Positions 15,309-22,845 of a stretch of 64,000 bases of DNA are shown in pieces. The DNA is taken from positions 62,001 through 126,000 of IMG/VR virus record IMGVR_UViG_3300042336_000327; one strand, given 5' to 3'. Below the pieces are notes generated by a model that was given only the letters and a program-made list of their open reading frames with translations, had not been told where the DNA came from and searched no databases. The number at the start of each line of letters is the position of its first letter. Within the stretch, counting starts at the first letter, position 1. Source of the stretch: a virus. Made by a program: the position numbers and the translations under genes.

Positions 15309-15923
15309 ATGAATAATTATATTCTTTACTACTACTTAAGGGAGGACTTTGGTTCTCCCTTTTATGTGGGATATGGGAAACCAAGAAGAATACACGCAAA
15401 ACATTTGAGAAGTAATGGTGCAAATCTATTACCACCAAGAGAAAGAAGATGGGTTGTAAAATCTGGTCTTACTAAAGAAGAAGCAATAGAGTTAGAAATA
15501 AAACACATAGCACTTTGGAAAAGAGAGTGTGATGGTGGTGTATTATTAAATCAAAATCTTGGTGGTGAAGGAAAACCTGGAGGACAAAAAACAATAGGTT
15601 TTGGTGGCAGAAAACACACCGAAGAAGCAAAGAAAAAAATAAGCGAAAAGGTTGCTGGTAAAAATAATCCAAGATATGGTGTTAAACTTTCACAAGAAAC
15701 AAGAAATAAAATAAGTCAAAATAGAGCACCAAAATTTGGAAAAGATAATCCAAACTCTAAAACTTGGAAAATCACTTCTCCAGAAAATAAAGAATATATT
15801 ATTGTTGGTGGATTAAAGAAATTTTGTAAATCTCAAAGTATTTCTTATGCAACAATGAATGCAGCAATACTTTATGACAGAAAAGGACCGAGAAAAAATG
15901 GATGGTCAATTGAGAAAATTTAG
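15309..15923 (+). CDS. GIY-YIG family homing endonuclease
   Basis: A 204-residue protein. The N-terminal YILYYYLRED and FYVGYGKPRR segments stand for the GIY and YIG elements, followed by an Arg (RRIHAKHLRS) and a Glu in EAIELEIKHI. The middle has NUMOD3-like DNA-binding repeats (GRKHTEEAKKKISEKVAG, KLSQETRNKIS). The C-terminus (VGGLKKFCKSQSISYATMN) looks like a NUMOD1-type helix-turn-helix. Such free-standing endonucleases cut an allele lacking the element and spread by repair. It lies between nrdB and a second copy of the nrdB tail, and is more AT-rich than nrdAB. Confidence 0.88.
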   Translation: MNNYILYYYLREDFGSPFYVGYGKPRRIHAKHLRSNGANLLPPRERRWVVKSGLTKEEAIELEIKHIALWKRECDGGVLLNQNLGGEGKPGGQKTIGFGGRKHTEEAKKKISEKVAGKNNPRYGVKLSQETRNKISQNRAPKFGKDNPNSKTWKITSPENKEYIIVGGLKKFCKSQSISYATMNAAILYDRKGPRKNGWSIEKI

Positions 15924-16311
15924 AGTATCACTACCTGAAGATGAGTGTGTGATGAAACTTCAGGAGTATTGTAAGTTTTCTTCTACTTTACTGAAGATCC
16001 CTGTTATTAAAAAACCATTATGTATTGATGCAAACTGCCACAATAATGTAAATCATTATGTGAATACTTATGGCGGAGAAAAGATAAGTGGATACTATTT
16101 GATTACAGATACTGAAGATGAAACTTATGGATGTGCAATATATCATAGTATCTGGAAAAATACTTATGGAGATCTAGTTGATATAACTCCATTTGAGGAT
16201 GGTAGAGAATATAATATGTTTTCCGTTATGAATACTACAGAATATTACTCTGGGGTTGCATATGATGGAAAAAGATATAAATTATTAGAACCAGGACTTA
16301 ACATAATCTAA
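15898..16311 (+). CDS. Unknown protein within the endonuclease cassette (137 aa)
   Basis: I chose ATG 15898, inside the last codons of the endonuclease; an upstream in-frame start would overlap it further. The product (MDGQLRKFRVSLPEDE, later YGCAIYHSIWKNTYGD) has no domain I recognise, no signal peptide and no membrane helix. The stop overlaps the next ATG (TAATG). Because it lies between the two nrdB-tail copies, it probably arrived with the endonuclease. Confidence 0.65.
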   Translation: MDGQLRKFRVSLPEDECVMKLQEYCKFSSTLLKIPVIKKPLCIDANCHNNVNHYVNTYGGEKISGYYLITDTEDETYGCAIYHSIWKNTYGDLVDITPFEDGREYNMFSVMNTTEYYSGVAYDGKRYKLLEPGLNII

Positions 16312-16348
16312 TGTTACCAAAGATACTTTCTCAGGATTCCAACTATGA
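16311..16348 (+). repeat. Second copy of the nrdB 3' end
   Basis: The imperfect direct repeat of 15211-15248. Read in the nrdB frame from 16310 it gives NVTKDTFSGFQL and then TGA. Substitutions are mostly synonymous or conservative (Ser to Thr, Ala to Ser), implying both copies diverged while coding for a working NrdB C-terminus rather than after duplication here. Confidence 0.8.
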
Positions 16349-16472
16349 TGAATGGTGCGAACAGGAAATCCTGAACGCATATCAGGAAGCGGCAGAGTGC
16401 GATGAGTTTCTTTTTGGAGATTATGATTATTCCAAAGAATGGTTGGGTAAATGCAATGACGATGTGAAATGA
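16311..16472 (+). CDS. Small acidic protein whose 5' end overlies the duplicated nrdB tail (53 aa)
   Basis: ATG 16311 to TGA 16470-16472 encodes an acidic, aromatic-rich peptide (EQEILNAYQEAAECDEF). Its first 13 codons lie in the +1 frame of the second nrdB-tail copy. The matching ATG also exists inside intact nrdB at 15211, where the +1 frame closes at 15252. The simplest reading is that this gene once overlapped the nrdB 3' end directly, and the insertion duplicated the shared stretch so both genes stayed complete. Function unknown. Confidence 0.65.
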   Translation: MLPKILSQDSNYDEWCEQEILNAYQEAAECDEFLFGDYDYSKEWLGKCNDDVK

Positions 16473-16495
16473 GGGTCTTCGGACCCTCTTTTTTT
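16471..16495 (+). terminator. Rho-independent terminator with TTCG loop
   Basis: GAGGGTC (16471-16477) and GACCCTC (16482-16488) pair perfectly around a TTCG tetraloop, followed by seven T's. The stem begins inside the stop codon of the 53-residue gene and ends the nrdAB-endonuclease unit. Confidence 0.93.
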
Positions 16496-16502
16496 ATAAA
16501 TA
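16495..16502 (+). promoter_or_regulatory. Late promoter TATAAATA
   Basis: An exact TATAAATA starts on the last T of the terminator and lies 28 bp upstream of ATG 16531. Confidence 0.68.
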
Positions 16503-16530
16503 AAATTATAGAAAAATCATAAAAGAAAAG

Positions 16531-17841
16531 ATGTCTAGACTTACAGGTAATGAAGTTGCAAATATGATGGAAGCATATAGTGCTGTCTATGCTCCTCAAC
16601 AAGAAGAAGTTGTAGAAAATGTTGAGAAGATCGATGAAAAAATGGATGTATTTTCTACACCTGCTATGAAATCTGCACAACAACAATCTGCCACTCAACT
16701 TTTGACAGGTAAAAAACCACCAGCTAAACCAGATTATCTTAAACCAGCTGTAACTGCAGGAGCAGCAAAGTTCTTCACTAAACCAGGTGCTGAAACTGAT
16801 AAATCTTGGGAAGTCGCTAGACAAAAAGCTGGTGTATCAAAACCTACACGTCCAGCAGGTTCAGGTAATCCTCCAGCAGGTTCAGGTAATCCTCCAGCAG
16901 GTTCAGGGAATCCACCAGCAGGCACTAAAACCGCTCCTGCTGCCTCTTCAGTCGTTCTTGCCAAGCAAGGTGGTGTAGAAGGTAAATTAGATAAGGCAAC
17001 TGGTAAATTCACTGCAGGTGCCTTTACAGGTGCTGAGAAAGAGCGTTATGTTGCTCGTGGTGGTAGTGCTGCTCCTTCTGCACCAAAACCAGCGGCACCA
17101 GCACAACCAAAGATTAAACAAGATGTCGCTGATATTAAAGCAATGCAAACGGCTTCTCAGATGAGACAGGCAGGTGCAAATGTTACATCAGACCAATTAA
17201 AGACACCACCATCAACCGCTGTTAATACATCACAAGCGACCGCAGCAGCATCTAATCTTAAAGCACCAGACCCCGCCACAAAATTCTCACAGGGAACTGC
17301 TGCAACCCCTAAACCAGTAGAGAATAAACCAACAACAGGTTTTGATCTTGCTAAAAAGGGTGTAAATCTTCAATCCCAATCCTTTGATATATTTGATATC
17401 ATCAAGGGTCATCTTCTTGATGAGGGTTATGCCGAAACTGAAAAAGCAGCTCTTGCTATTATGGCAAATATGGGTGAAGGGTGGAAAAAAGAAATTCTTG
17501 ATGAGATTGCACCTGCATTACTTGCTGGAGGTGTGCTTGCTAGTGGTGCTTTAGCGGCTATGGCAGCAAAAAATAAAATTGACAGAAGCAATGCTGCCAG
17601 AGCAAATACTAATCCATTTGCAAATCAACAAACTAAACCACTTCCTAGCACTCCTTCACCATTTGCTAAACCAGCAAGTAAGGATGACAGTGGTAGATTA
17701 ACAACCTATGGTGCTGGCGGCGGTGCTGCAGCAGAAAAAACAGGTCAAACTCGTGCCCAAGTTATGCAGCAAGGTGGTAAGAATCTTGAAAATAAAAACA
17801 AAATCAAACCAGTAAATCAAGGAACAGATTTCGGTCGTTGA
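16531..17841 (+). CDS. Ala/Pro-rich protein with a DEGY helical motif, probable virion or internal-head protein
   Basis: A 436-residue low-complexity protein. Residues 110-130 hold three tandem PAGSGNP units, copied at DNA level as well. Near residue 287 is the block FDIFDIIKGHLLDEGYAETE, followed by KAALAIMANMGEGWKKEIL, a motif recurring in unrelated cyanomyovirus proteins. A hydrophobic Ala-rich segment follows (LLAGGVLASGALAAMAA). Tripeptides of the (I/L)DE type (KIDE, LLDE, ILDE) match the prohead-protease cleavage rule. Preceded by a late promoter and followed by a terminator, it is a single-gene late unit. Function unknown. Confidence 0.7.
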   Translation: MSRLTGNEVANMMEAYSAVYAPQQEEVVENVEKIDEKMDVFSTPAMKSAQQQSATQLLTGKKPPAKPDYLKPAVTAGAAKFFTKPGAETDKSWEVARQKAGVSKPTRPAGSGNPPAGSGNPPAGSGNPPAGTKTAPAASSVVLAKQGGVEGKLDKATGKFTAGAFTGAEKERYVARGGSAAPSAPKPAAPAQPKIKQDVADIKAMQTASQMRQAGANVTSDQLKTPPSTAVNTSQATAAASNLKAPDPATKFSQGTAATPKPVENKPTTGFDLAKKGVNLQSQSFDIFDIIKGHLLDEGYAETEKAALAIMANMGEGWKKEILDEIAPALLAGGVLASGALAAMAAKNKIDRSNAARANTNPFANQQTKPLPSTPSPFAKPASKDDSGRLTTYGAGGGAAAEKTGQTRAQVMQQGGKNLENKNKIKPVNQGTDFGR

Positions 17842-17861
17842 TATAATCATAACATAATTCT

Positions 17862-17900
17862 AAGCACCTCTTGACAGGGGTGCTTTTTTATTGCTAGAAT
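17862..17900 (+). promoter_or_regulatory. Composite terminator hairpin with sigma70-like promoter in its loop
   Basis: AAGCACCTC (17862-17870) pairs with GGGGTGCTT (17877-17885), one G-U, around a loop that is exactly TTGACA (17871-17876); T's follow to 17889. TAGAAT (17895-17900) lies 18 bp after the TTGACA, so the same bases can terminate the upstream gene and start the downstream one. Confidence 0.75.
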
Positions 17901-17918
17901 CGCTTTGCTAGGGTTGAA

Positions 17919-17926
17919 GATAAATA
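17919..17926 (+). promoter_or_regulatory. Late-promoter-like motif GATAAATA
   Basis: GATAAATA lies 22 bp upstream of ATG 17949, giving the next unit both a sigma70-like and a late start. Confidence 0.55.
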
Positions 17927-17948
17927 ATAGCTCATAAAGATTCTTAGT

Positions 17949-18398
17949 ATGAGTTATGAAAACCCTTGGAGATTCAATGGGGAAATTTTTGAGTCTTCTG
18001 ATATTCAAGATAATTTTGGTTTCGTTTATCATATTCACTGTAATAAAACTGGTCGTAGTTATATTGGTAGAAAGTATTTCTGGTCTTTCCGCACACCAAG
18101 AGGAAAATCTAGAAAAGTTAAGTCAGAGTCCGATTGGAAAAGATATTACGGCTCCTGTCCTGAACTCAAAGCCGATATTGACATTTGGGGAAAAGCATCC
18201 TGCGACAGAAGAATACTTAGCCTCCATAAAACAAAAGGACAGTGTAACTACGAAGAAACAAAACAGCTTTTCCTAAATAATGTGTTGATCGAGTCTCTTG
18301 ACGATGGGAGTCCAGCGTATTACAATAGTAATATCCTAGGACGCTACATGCGAAAAGATTATGGAAATTTTGGAAAAGACTCTGAAACAATCACATGA
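17949..18398 (+). CDS. GIY-YIG-like nuclease (149 aa)
   Basis: The segment FGFVYHIHCNKTGRSYIGRK (residues ~25-44) fits the GIY-YIG fold: a beta strand, a loop, then YIG with a following Arg/Lys. A downstream SDWKRYYGSCPEL block, an Arg-rich CDRRILSL and a late Glu (NYEETKQLF) would complete the site. No NUMOD repeats are visible, so this may be a resident phage nuclease rather than a mobile one. DNA target unknown. Confidence 0.7.
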   Translation: MSYENPWRFNGEIFESSDIQDNFGFVYHIHCNKTGRSYIGRKYFWSFRTPRGKSRKVKSESDWKRYYGSCPELKADIDIWGKASCDRRILSLHKTKGQCNYEETKQLFLNNVLIESLDDGSPAYYNSNILGRYMRKDYGNFGKDSETIT

Positions 18399-18552
18399 TT
18401 GGGCAGTTGATCGTATTCATACTCTCTGTGAAGAAAACTGTTTTGAAAATGCCCATGCGATTCAATCTGAGTTTAGTGAATGGTTGAATCCGAATATTCC
18501 AGAGCATGATATTTTCTCATTAGAGTTCATAGGAGAGGAAGATGACACTTGA
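18361..18552 (+). CDS. Small acidic protein of unknown function (63 aa)
   Basis: ATG 18361 lies within the 3' end of the nuclease gene, and the frame continues to 18552, overlapping the next start by 11 bp. The product (MEILEKTLKQSHDWAVDRIH, ending EFIGEEDDT) is acidic and probably helical. The nested overlaps on both sides suggest translational coupling. No domain recognised. Confidence 0.62.
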   Translation: MEILEKTLKQSHDWAVDRIHTLCEENCFENAHAIQSEFSEWLNPNIPEHDIFSLEFIGEEDDT

Positions 18553-19213
18553 CCTTCACAACTTTTTTAAGTTTTACGACGAAAAAAATTCAAATCACGT
18601 AGCAGCAGTACAATGGTTAGAGGATAACCTGCCTGCTGAGTTTTTAGACGATGCAGAAACTGATTGGATTGGTATTTTTAGAACAAAACCACCAACTCCA
18701 GCAGTTCTTGAAGTTCCATATTTTAACCAAGTAGATAACTACAGAGATGCACATAGAACGTGTAACTCTTCATCGTGTGCAATGTGCCTTGCTTTCCTCA
18801 AGCCAGGAAGCATCAAAGGTGATGATGAGTATGTCAAAAAAGTATTTGCGATTGGTGACACGACTGACCATGCGGTACAGACAAAAGTTCTGGCAGGTTA
18901 TGGAGTTAAGTCACACTTTAGCTATAATCTTTCTTTTGCTGACATTGATAAGAGTCTTGATGCTGGGAAACCTGTTGTTATTGGTATCCTGCACCGTGGT
19001 CCTTTATCTGCTCCTACTGGTGGGCACATGTGTGTAGTCATCGGTAAGACACCAGATGGTAAAGGATATTATGTCAATGATCCATATGGTTCTTGCAATG
19101 ACAATTACACTGGTCCAGTAACAAATGGTAAGAAGACCATTTACACTAAGGCAATGCTGAAGCACCGCTGGTGTCCAGGAGGGAACGATGGCTGGGGAAG
19201 AATCTTCGATTAA
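18542..19213 (+). CDS. C39-like cysteine peptidase with a shared N-terminal module
   Basis: A 223-residue protein in two parts. Residues ~3-55 (DLHNFFKFYDEKN, then AVQWLEDNLP) form a module also found at the N-terminus of the lysozyme at 19315. From ~60 on is a papain-like C39 peptidase fold: the catalytic Cys in NSSSCAMC, His in GGHMCVVIG and Asp in YVNDPYGSC. No signal peptide, so access to its substrate (peptidoglycan peptide or another protein) would need a holin or virion delivery. The context with lysozyme suggests cell-wall or lysis work. Confidence 0.78.
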   Translation: MTLDLHNFFKFYDEKNSNHVAAVQWLEDNLPAEFLDDAETDWIGIFRTKPPTPAVLEVPYFNQVDNYRDAHRTCNSSSCAMCLAFLKPGSIKGDDEYVKKVFAIGDTTDHAVQTKVLAGYGVKSHFSYNLSFADIDKSLDAGKPVVIGILHRGPLSAPTGGHMCVVIGKTPDGKGYYVNDPYGSCNDNYTGPVTNGKKTIYTKAMLKHRWCPGGNDGWGRIFD

Positions 19214-19328
19214 TTTCAAGAGGAAAATCTTACAAAAGATTAAAGACCTCACAAATCACGGCAGACACGTAGAAGCACAACAACTTTATTCAAAGTATTT
19301 CGAAGGAGACAACAATGGCAAGAGTTGA
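19188..19328 (+). CDS. Small protein bridging peptidase and lysozyme genes (46 aa)
   Basis: ATG 19188 follows a good ribosome-binding site (AGGAGGG). The frame starts inside the peptidase gene and ends 14 bp into the lysozyme gene. The product (MAGEESSINFKRKILQKI, then HGRHVEAQQLYSKYF) is basic and helical. The double overlap argues for coupling, but at this length a chance ORF cannot be excluded. Confidence 0.5.
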   Translation: MAGEESSINFKRKILQKIKDLTNHGRHVEAQQLYSKYFEGDNNGKS

Positions 19329-19983
19329 TTTACACAATTTCTTTCAGTTTTATGATGAAAGAAATCCTAACCATGTCAAGGCAGTTCAGTGGTTAGAAGA
19401 TAACCTACCAGTCAAGTATCTAGAAGATAACGTAGATTGGGCGGAGATTTTTAGAGGAAAAAAGACTAGTGCTGCACCAGCCCCTGCCGCTGCTGCAGCT
19501 CCTGTAACAGGTGGTGATGATGTCCCACAAATGGGCATTAAGTTAATCAAAGAGTTTGAAGGATGTCACCTAAAGGCATATCCTGACCCTCTTACAGGGG
19601 GACTTCCAATCACAATCGGTTGGGGTTCCACCCGCAAGAAAGATGGTTCAGCATTCAAACTTGGTGATACCCTTACACAGGCAGAAGCAGATGCACTTCT
19701 GATTGAACAGTGCAAGAAGGAGTTTCTTCCCGCATTACGCAAAATCCCATATTGGAGTGAAATGTCAGATGGAAAAAGAGGCGCTCTGCTCAGCTTTGCT
19801 TATAATCTCGGTGCTGGTTTCTACGGTGGCGATAACTTTAATACTATTACTAAACGCCTGAAGAATAAAGAGTGGGACTTAGTGCCCGATGCTTTATTCC
19901 TCTATCGCAATCCTGGTTCAAATGTAGAAGCAGGACTAGCACGTAGAAGAAAAGCAGAAGGCGAGGCTTGGAAAAAAGGATAA
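19315..19983 (+). CDS. Lysozyme (T4-type muramidase, GH24) with a shared N-terminal module
   Basis: A 222-residue endolysin-type enzyme that cleaves the glycan strands of peptidoglycan. Residues 1-50 repeat the DLHNFFQFYDERN and VQWLEDNLP module of the neighbouring peptidase; an Ala/Pro linker follows. The GH24 domain begins at IKLIKEFEGCHLKAYPD, with the catalytic Glu in EFEG, and continues with ITIGWGSTRKKDG and LLSFAYNLGAG. No signal peptide, so it would need a holin for release or ride in the virion. The preceding GGAGAC ribosome-binding site supports ATG 19315. Confidence 0.9.
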   Translation: MARVDLHNFFQFYDERNPNHVKAVQWLEDNLPVKYLEDNVDWAEIFRGKKTSAAPAPAAAAAPVTGGDDVPQMGIKLIKEFEGCHLKAYPDPLTGGLPITIGWGSTRKKDGSAFKLGDTLTQAEADALLIEQCKKEFLPALRKIPYWSEMSDGKRGALLSFAYNLGAGFYGGDNFNTITKRLKNKEWDLVPDALFLYRNPGSNVEAGLARRRKAEGEAWKKG

Positions 19984-20129
19984 CTAAATAGTTGCAATCA
20001 TTACTGATTCTTGATCTTAACTGGTCTGAATCTACATAGCCCGAGTCCTCTGGACTTGGTGAATACTTTACTTTTAAACAAAACTTCGGTTTGTTTCGTT
20101 TAGTACACACTGAGTCACAGAGGATTTTT
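19984..20129 (+). promoter_or_regulatory. Leader with late-promoter motif CTAAATA and hairpins
   Basis: CTAAATA (19984-19990) follows the lysozyme stop at once. The rest of the 146-bp leader holds an imperfect hairpin (CCGAGTCC/GGACTTGG, 20041-20059) and an A-rich/T-rich pair (AAACAAAAC/GTTTGTTT, about 20078-20098). Ribosome-binding site GAGGA precedes ATG 20130. I see no gene in this stretch. Confidence 0.5.
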
Positions 20130-22154
20130 ATGTCTTACGCCACAAAGGCGCTCGCTGCAGCGTCTGCTTTGTTGATGGGAAGTAGTGCAATCGCAGCACC
20201 ATTGGTCCTAGAAGGAAACTACGTCAAGATTGGAGTTAATGATGCTGGAACCGTTGGTTCTGGTGGAGCAACTTCTCCTGGTATTCAGTATGATTCAACT
20301 GGAACCGCAACGTTTAATCCAGCATACGATTACCTGACTCCTGGAAATCCTTTTGAAGGATTTACTGTTAAAGGTAAAGACGGTTCAACCGTTCTTTTCA
20401 ACTACTATAATAACAATAATAGTGTTGGAGGAGCGCAGATTACTGGAACACTTATAGATTATTCAGGTATTTCTTATCGCGGAGTTACTTTTGATAACCG
20501 TGCCGTATGGTCTGGTTCAGTAACTGAGTTTGATATTGAAAACGATTATCGCTTTAATGATAACCAACAGTTTGTTGATATCAATACTCGTTTAGAATTC
20601 AAGATGAACGTTCCAACATTATACTTTGGACGTTTTACGGATCCAGACGCAAGAGCCGCTGCTGGAGACAGTTCTAGAACGGACAATACTAGAGGATATG
20701 CTGGTGGTATTCCAGCAACCAACGTTGTTCTTTCTGAAGCACTTGTATCCAAATATGCTTTAGGATTATTTACTGGACAGATTGGTGGTGTAAATTCTGG
20801 AATTAGTGCTGGATGGTCTACAAATCCAGAAGACTATTATAATGGAACTGATGGTGGTCCAAGTGGAGACCATACAATTGGTCTTGGATTTATGTTCTCT
20901 GGTATTAATACTGGAGACATTGTAAATATCCAATATGCTTATATTTTTGGACCATCTGCATTCGCTGCTGGTTCTGGTGCAGTTGCTGGTGGTGCTGGAG
21001 GAGCGACTCCATCAACTTTTACTGTTACTGATGTGGGTTCTGCTTCTGCCCCTACAACTCCATCTACCCCAACAGTTGTAAGCACAAGCACTGTTAATAA
21101 TGTAAGTTCATCGACTGCACAATCCACAACTCTTCCTGTCGTAACTGTAAGTCTGGCAGAGCATGGTGCAACCGAAACTGGTGGTCGTCAAAGAATCAAT
21201 CGCCACACCACCACAAATGTAACCACACCTTATGTAACAACCACAGTTACAACTCCTGTAACAACTGATACTTATAGTGACGGTTCTACCGTTGTTACGA
21301 ACGGAACACCAGTTACTACTTATAATTTAACAAACTCTGTCGAAACTTCACACGCTTATGACGATTTCTATGGACGTATTGATCAATTAGAAGTTCTTGA
21401 TGGTATCAATGATAGTATCAACGGACTTTTAAATCATGAACCAACTGTAGGTAAGCAAAGACTCAGAGTATTTGAGAACAACAGATTTGTTCAGTCATAC
21501 AATGCTGATGGATACAATGCTGATTCCAAGATTTTTGGTGGTGGTTTTGAGTTTGATGCTACCAAAGGTTGGACTGTTGGTTTCCAGTATAATAGAGTTA
21601 ATATAAACCTCAATGGTGTTGATTCAATTACGCAACACAACAAAGATCACTTTGGTGTATTCAGCGAACTTAGAGGTAATACACTGACTCTGAATACAAA
21701 TGCTGCGATTGCAAACAGCAAATACAATTACAACAGAACCGTAGAGGGCGTCTTCAATAATGAAGGTGCAACGACTGGTTCTGAGTGGTGGGTTTCGAAT
21801 CGTTTATACTGGCATCTTCATAAAGCAATTAAACCATTTATTGGTTATACTGTGTGGAATAACAAGAGAAACGCTTATGTGGAAACTGGTTCGATTCAGT
21901 CTGCTAGAAGTGTTGAAGAATTCAATCAAACATCTCACGTTGGTGAAGCAGGTCTCAAACTTGAAACTCGTTTTGGTGGTAAGAAGAAAGACTTGTTTGG
22001 TGTCAGTGTAGAAGGTGCTTATGGTACTGATAACTCATATGGAGTTACTGCAGAAGTAGATTATAAGGAGATGTTGATTGTTGAAGCATCTCACGGTGTG
22101 AATAATGGAGTCACCAACAATTCTATTGCTGGAAAAGTTAAATTTAAGTTCTAA
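20130..22154 (+). CDS. Secreted outer-membrane beta-barrel (autotransporter-like) candidate
   Basis: A 674-residue protein from ATG 20130 with a clear signal peptide: MSYATK, then the hydrophobic core ALAAASALLMGSSAIA, cleavage after AIAA. Residues ~25-300 are Gly/Asn/Thr-rich beta sequence; ~300-410 is a Thr/Ser/Val linker with repeated VTTTVTTPV-type runs. The last ~230 residues alternate in the manner of a beta-barrel (GGGFEFDATKGWTVGFQYN, later YWHLHKAIKPFIGYTVW) and end KVKFKF, an aromatic last residue like BamA-recognised barrels. The layout of passenger, linker and barrel suggests a phage protein placed in the host outer membrane. Function unknown. Confidence 0.72.
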   Translation: MSYATKALAAASALLMGSSAIAAPLVLEGNYVKIGVNDAGTVGSGGATSPGIQYDSTGTATFNPAYDYLTPGNPFEGFTVKGKDGSTVLFNYYNNNNSVGGAQITGTLIDYSGISYRGVTFDNRAVWSGSVTEFDIENDYRFNDNQQFVDINTRLEFKMNVPTLYFGRFTDPDARAAAGDSSRTDNTRGYAGGIPATNVVLSEALVSKYALGLFTGQIGGVNSGISAGWSTNPEDYYNGTDGGPSGDHTIGLGFMFSGINTGDIVNIQYAYIFGPSAFAAGSGAVAGGAGGATPSTFTVTDVGSASAPTTPSTPTVVSTSTVNNVSSSTAQSTTLPVVTVSLAEHGATETGGRQRINRHTTTNVTTPYVTTTVTTPVTTDTYSDGSTVVTNGTPVTTYNLTNSVETSHAYDDFYGRIDQLEVLDGINDSINGLLNHEPTVGKQRLRVFENNRFVQSYNADGYNADSKIFGGGFEFDATKGWTVGFQYNRVNINLNGVDSITQHNKDHFGVFSELRGNTLTLNTNAAIANSKYNYNRTVEGVFNNEGATTGSEWWVSNRLYWHLHKAIKPFIGYTVWNNKRNAYVETGSIQSARSVEEFNQTSHVGEAGLKLETRFGGKKKDLFGVSVEGAYGTDNSYGVTAEVDYKEMLIVEASHGVNNGVTNNSIAGKVKFKF

Positions 22155-22158
22155 AAAC

Positions 22159-22165
22159 CTAAATA
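22159..22165 (+). promoter_or_regulatory. Late-promoter-like motif CTAAATA
   Basis: CTAAATA lies five bases after the barrel gene's stop and about 50 bp before ATG 22214, at the head of the 22214-24915 string of coupled genes. Confidence 0.5.
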
Positions 22166-22213
22166 AAACAGACTTCATCACACGGACTGATGGGAAACAC
22201 AAAGGAAAAAGCT

Positions 22214-22531
22214 ATGGGACAAGTGATTCGTATTGCTATTTTGAGTTGGTCTGCCGCTCTTCTGACTGCTAGCTATGCTGGTATGCTATCCAAAATGGAT
22301 CCTACCTTTATTGCGACGGTCTTCACCGCTTCTGCTGCCACTTTTGGTATTAATACAATGAAGAAAGGTGGTGAGGATGATGAGAAGAAAGAAGAGCCAC
22401 GCAGAGAAGCAGTTGTAGAAGCTCCTCCAGAACCACCTGCTCCAGTAGCAGAAGCACCTGTTACAAATCTTGAAGCAAGAGTTGAAGCACTGGAAGAGGG
22501 TCAAGTTCAACCCCGCACAGGTGGAGCATAA
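22214..22531 (+). CDS. Small membrane protein with acidic Pro-rich tail (105 aa)
   Basis: ATG 22214 is preferred to 22190 because an AAGGAA ribosome-binding site precedes it. Two hydrophobic helices (AILSWSAALLTASYAGML and FIATVFTASAATFGI) are followed by a charged, Pro/Glu-rich tail. Holins and antiholins often have this size and shape, but there is no specific match. The stop overlaps the next ATG (TAATG). It lies 2.2 kb after lysozyme, so a holin role is possible but unproven. Confidence 0.65.
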   Translation: MGQVIRIAILSWSAALLTASYAGMLSKMDPTFIATVFTASAATFGINTMKKGGEDDEKKEEPRREAVVEAPPEPPAPVAEAPVTNLEARVEALEEGQVQPRTGGA

Positions 22532-22644
22532 TGGCAAAGTCCGCAAACAAAGGCAAGAAAGGTTCTGCTGGAGGTAAAAACTCTAAGCAGAACCAAGGAA
22601 ATGCGACGGCAAACAAAGCAAAAAACGGTGGTAAAAAAAAGTGA
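22531..22644 (+). CDS. Tiny lysine-rich protein (37 aa)
   Basis: TAATG overlap with the preceding gene; ends at TGA 22642-22644. The product is almost only Lys, Gly, Asn, Ala, Ser and Gln (MAKSANKGKKGSAGGKNSK). It is probably unstructured and could bind nucleic acid or an acidic partner. Coupling supports translation; function unknown. Confidence 0.55.
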   Translation: MAKSANKGKKGSAGGKNSKQNQGNATANKAKNGGKKK

Positions 22645-22650
22645 GGTATT

Positions 22651-22845
22651 ATGCCACGAGAGTGGAACACTCCGATTCGGGAGCCTTGGAATCCTATAAT
22701 TAAAAAGTGTCTAGACGCAGTTGATAATCATATGAGACTGTATCTAGATACACAAGAAGAGTGGCACCTATCACAAGCAGAAACCTTAAGAAAATATGTA
22801 AAAGATTTGAAAGTTTGGATACATCATCAAGAGGGACGAGAATGA
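22651..22845 (+). CDS. Small protein of unknown function (64 aa)
   Basis: MPREWNTPIREPWNPIIKKC followed by amphipathic helices (EEWHLSQAETLRKYVKDLKV). The stop overlaps the start of the secreted metallopeptidase gene (ATGA), so the two are probably coupled. No signal peptide and no recognised domain. Confidence 0.68.
   Translation: MPREWNTPIREPWNPIIKKCLDAVDNHMRLYLDTQEEWHLSQAETLRKYVKDLKVWIHHQEGRE

Noticed and set aside
15249-16310. A self-splicing intron in nrdB, as in T4
   Set aside because: nrdB has its own stop before the cassette and a full C-terminus; the second tail copy is preceded by another gene's stop codon, so splicing is not needed and would not restore a frame.
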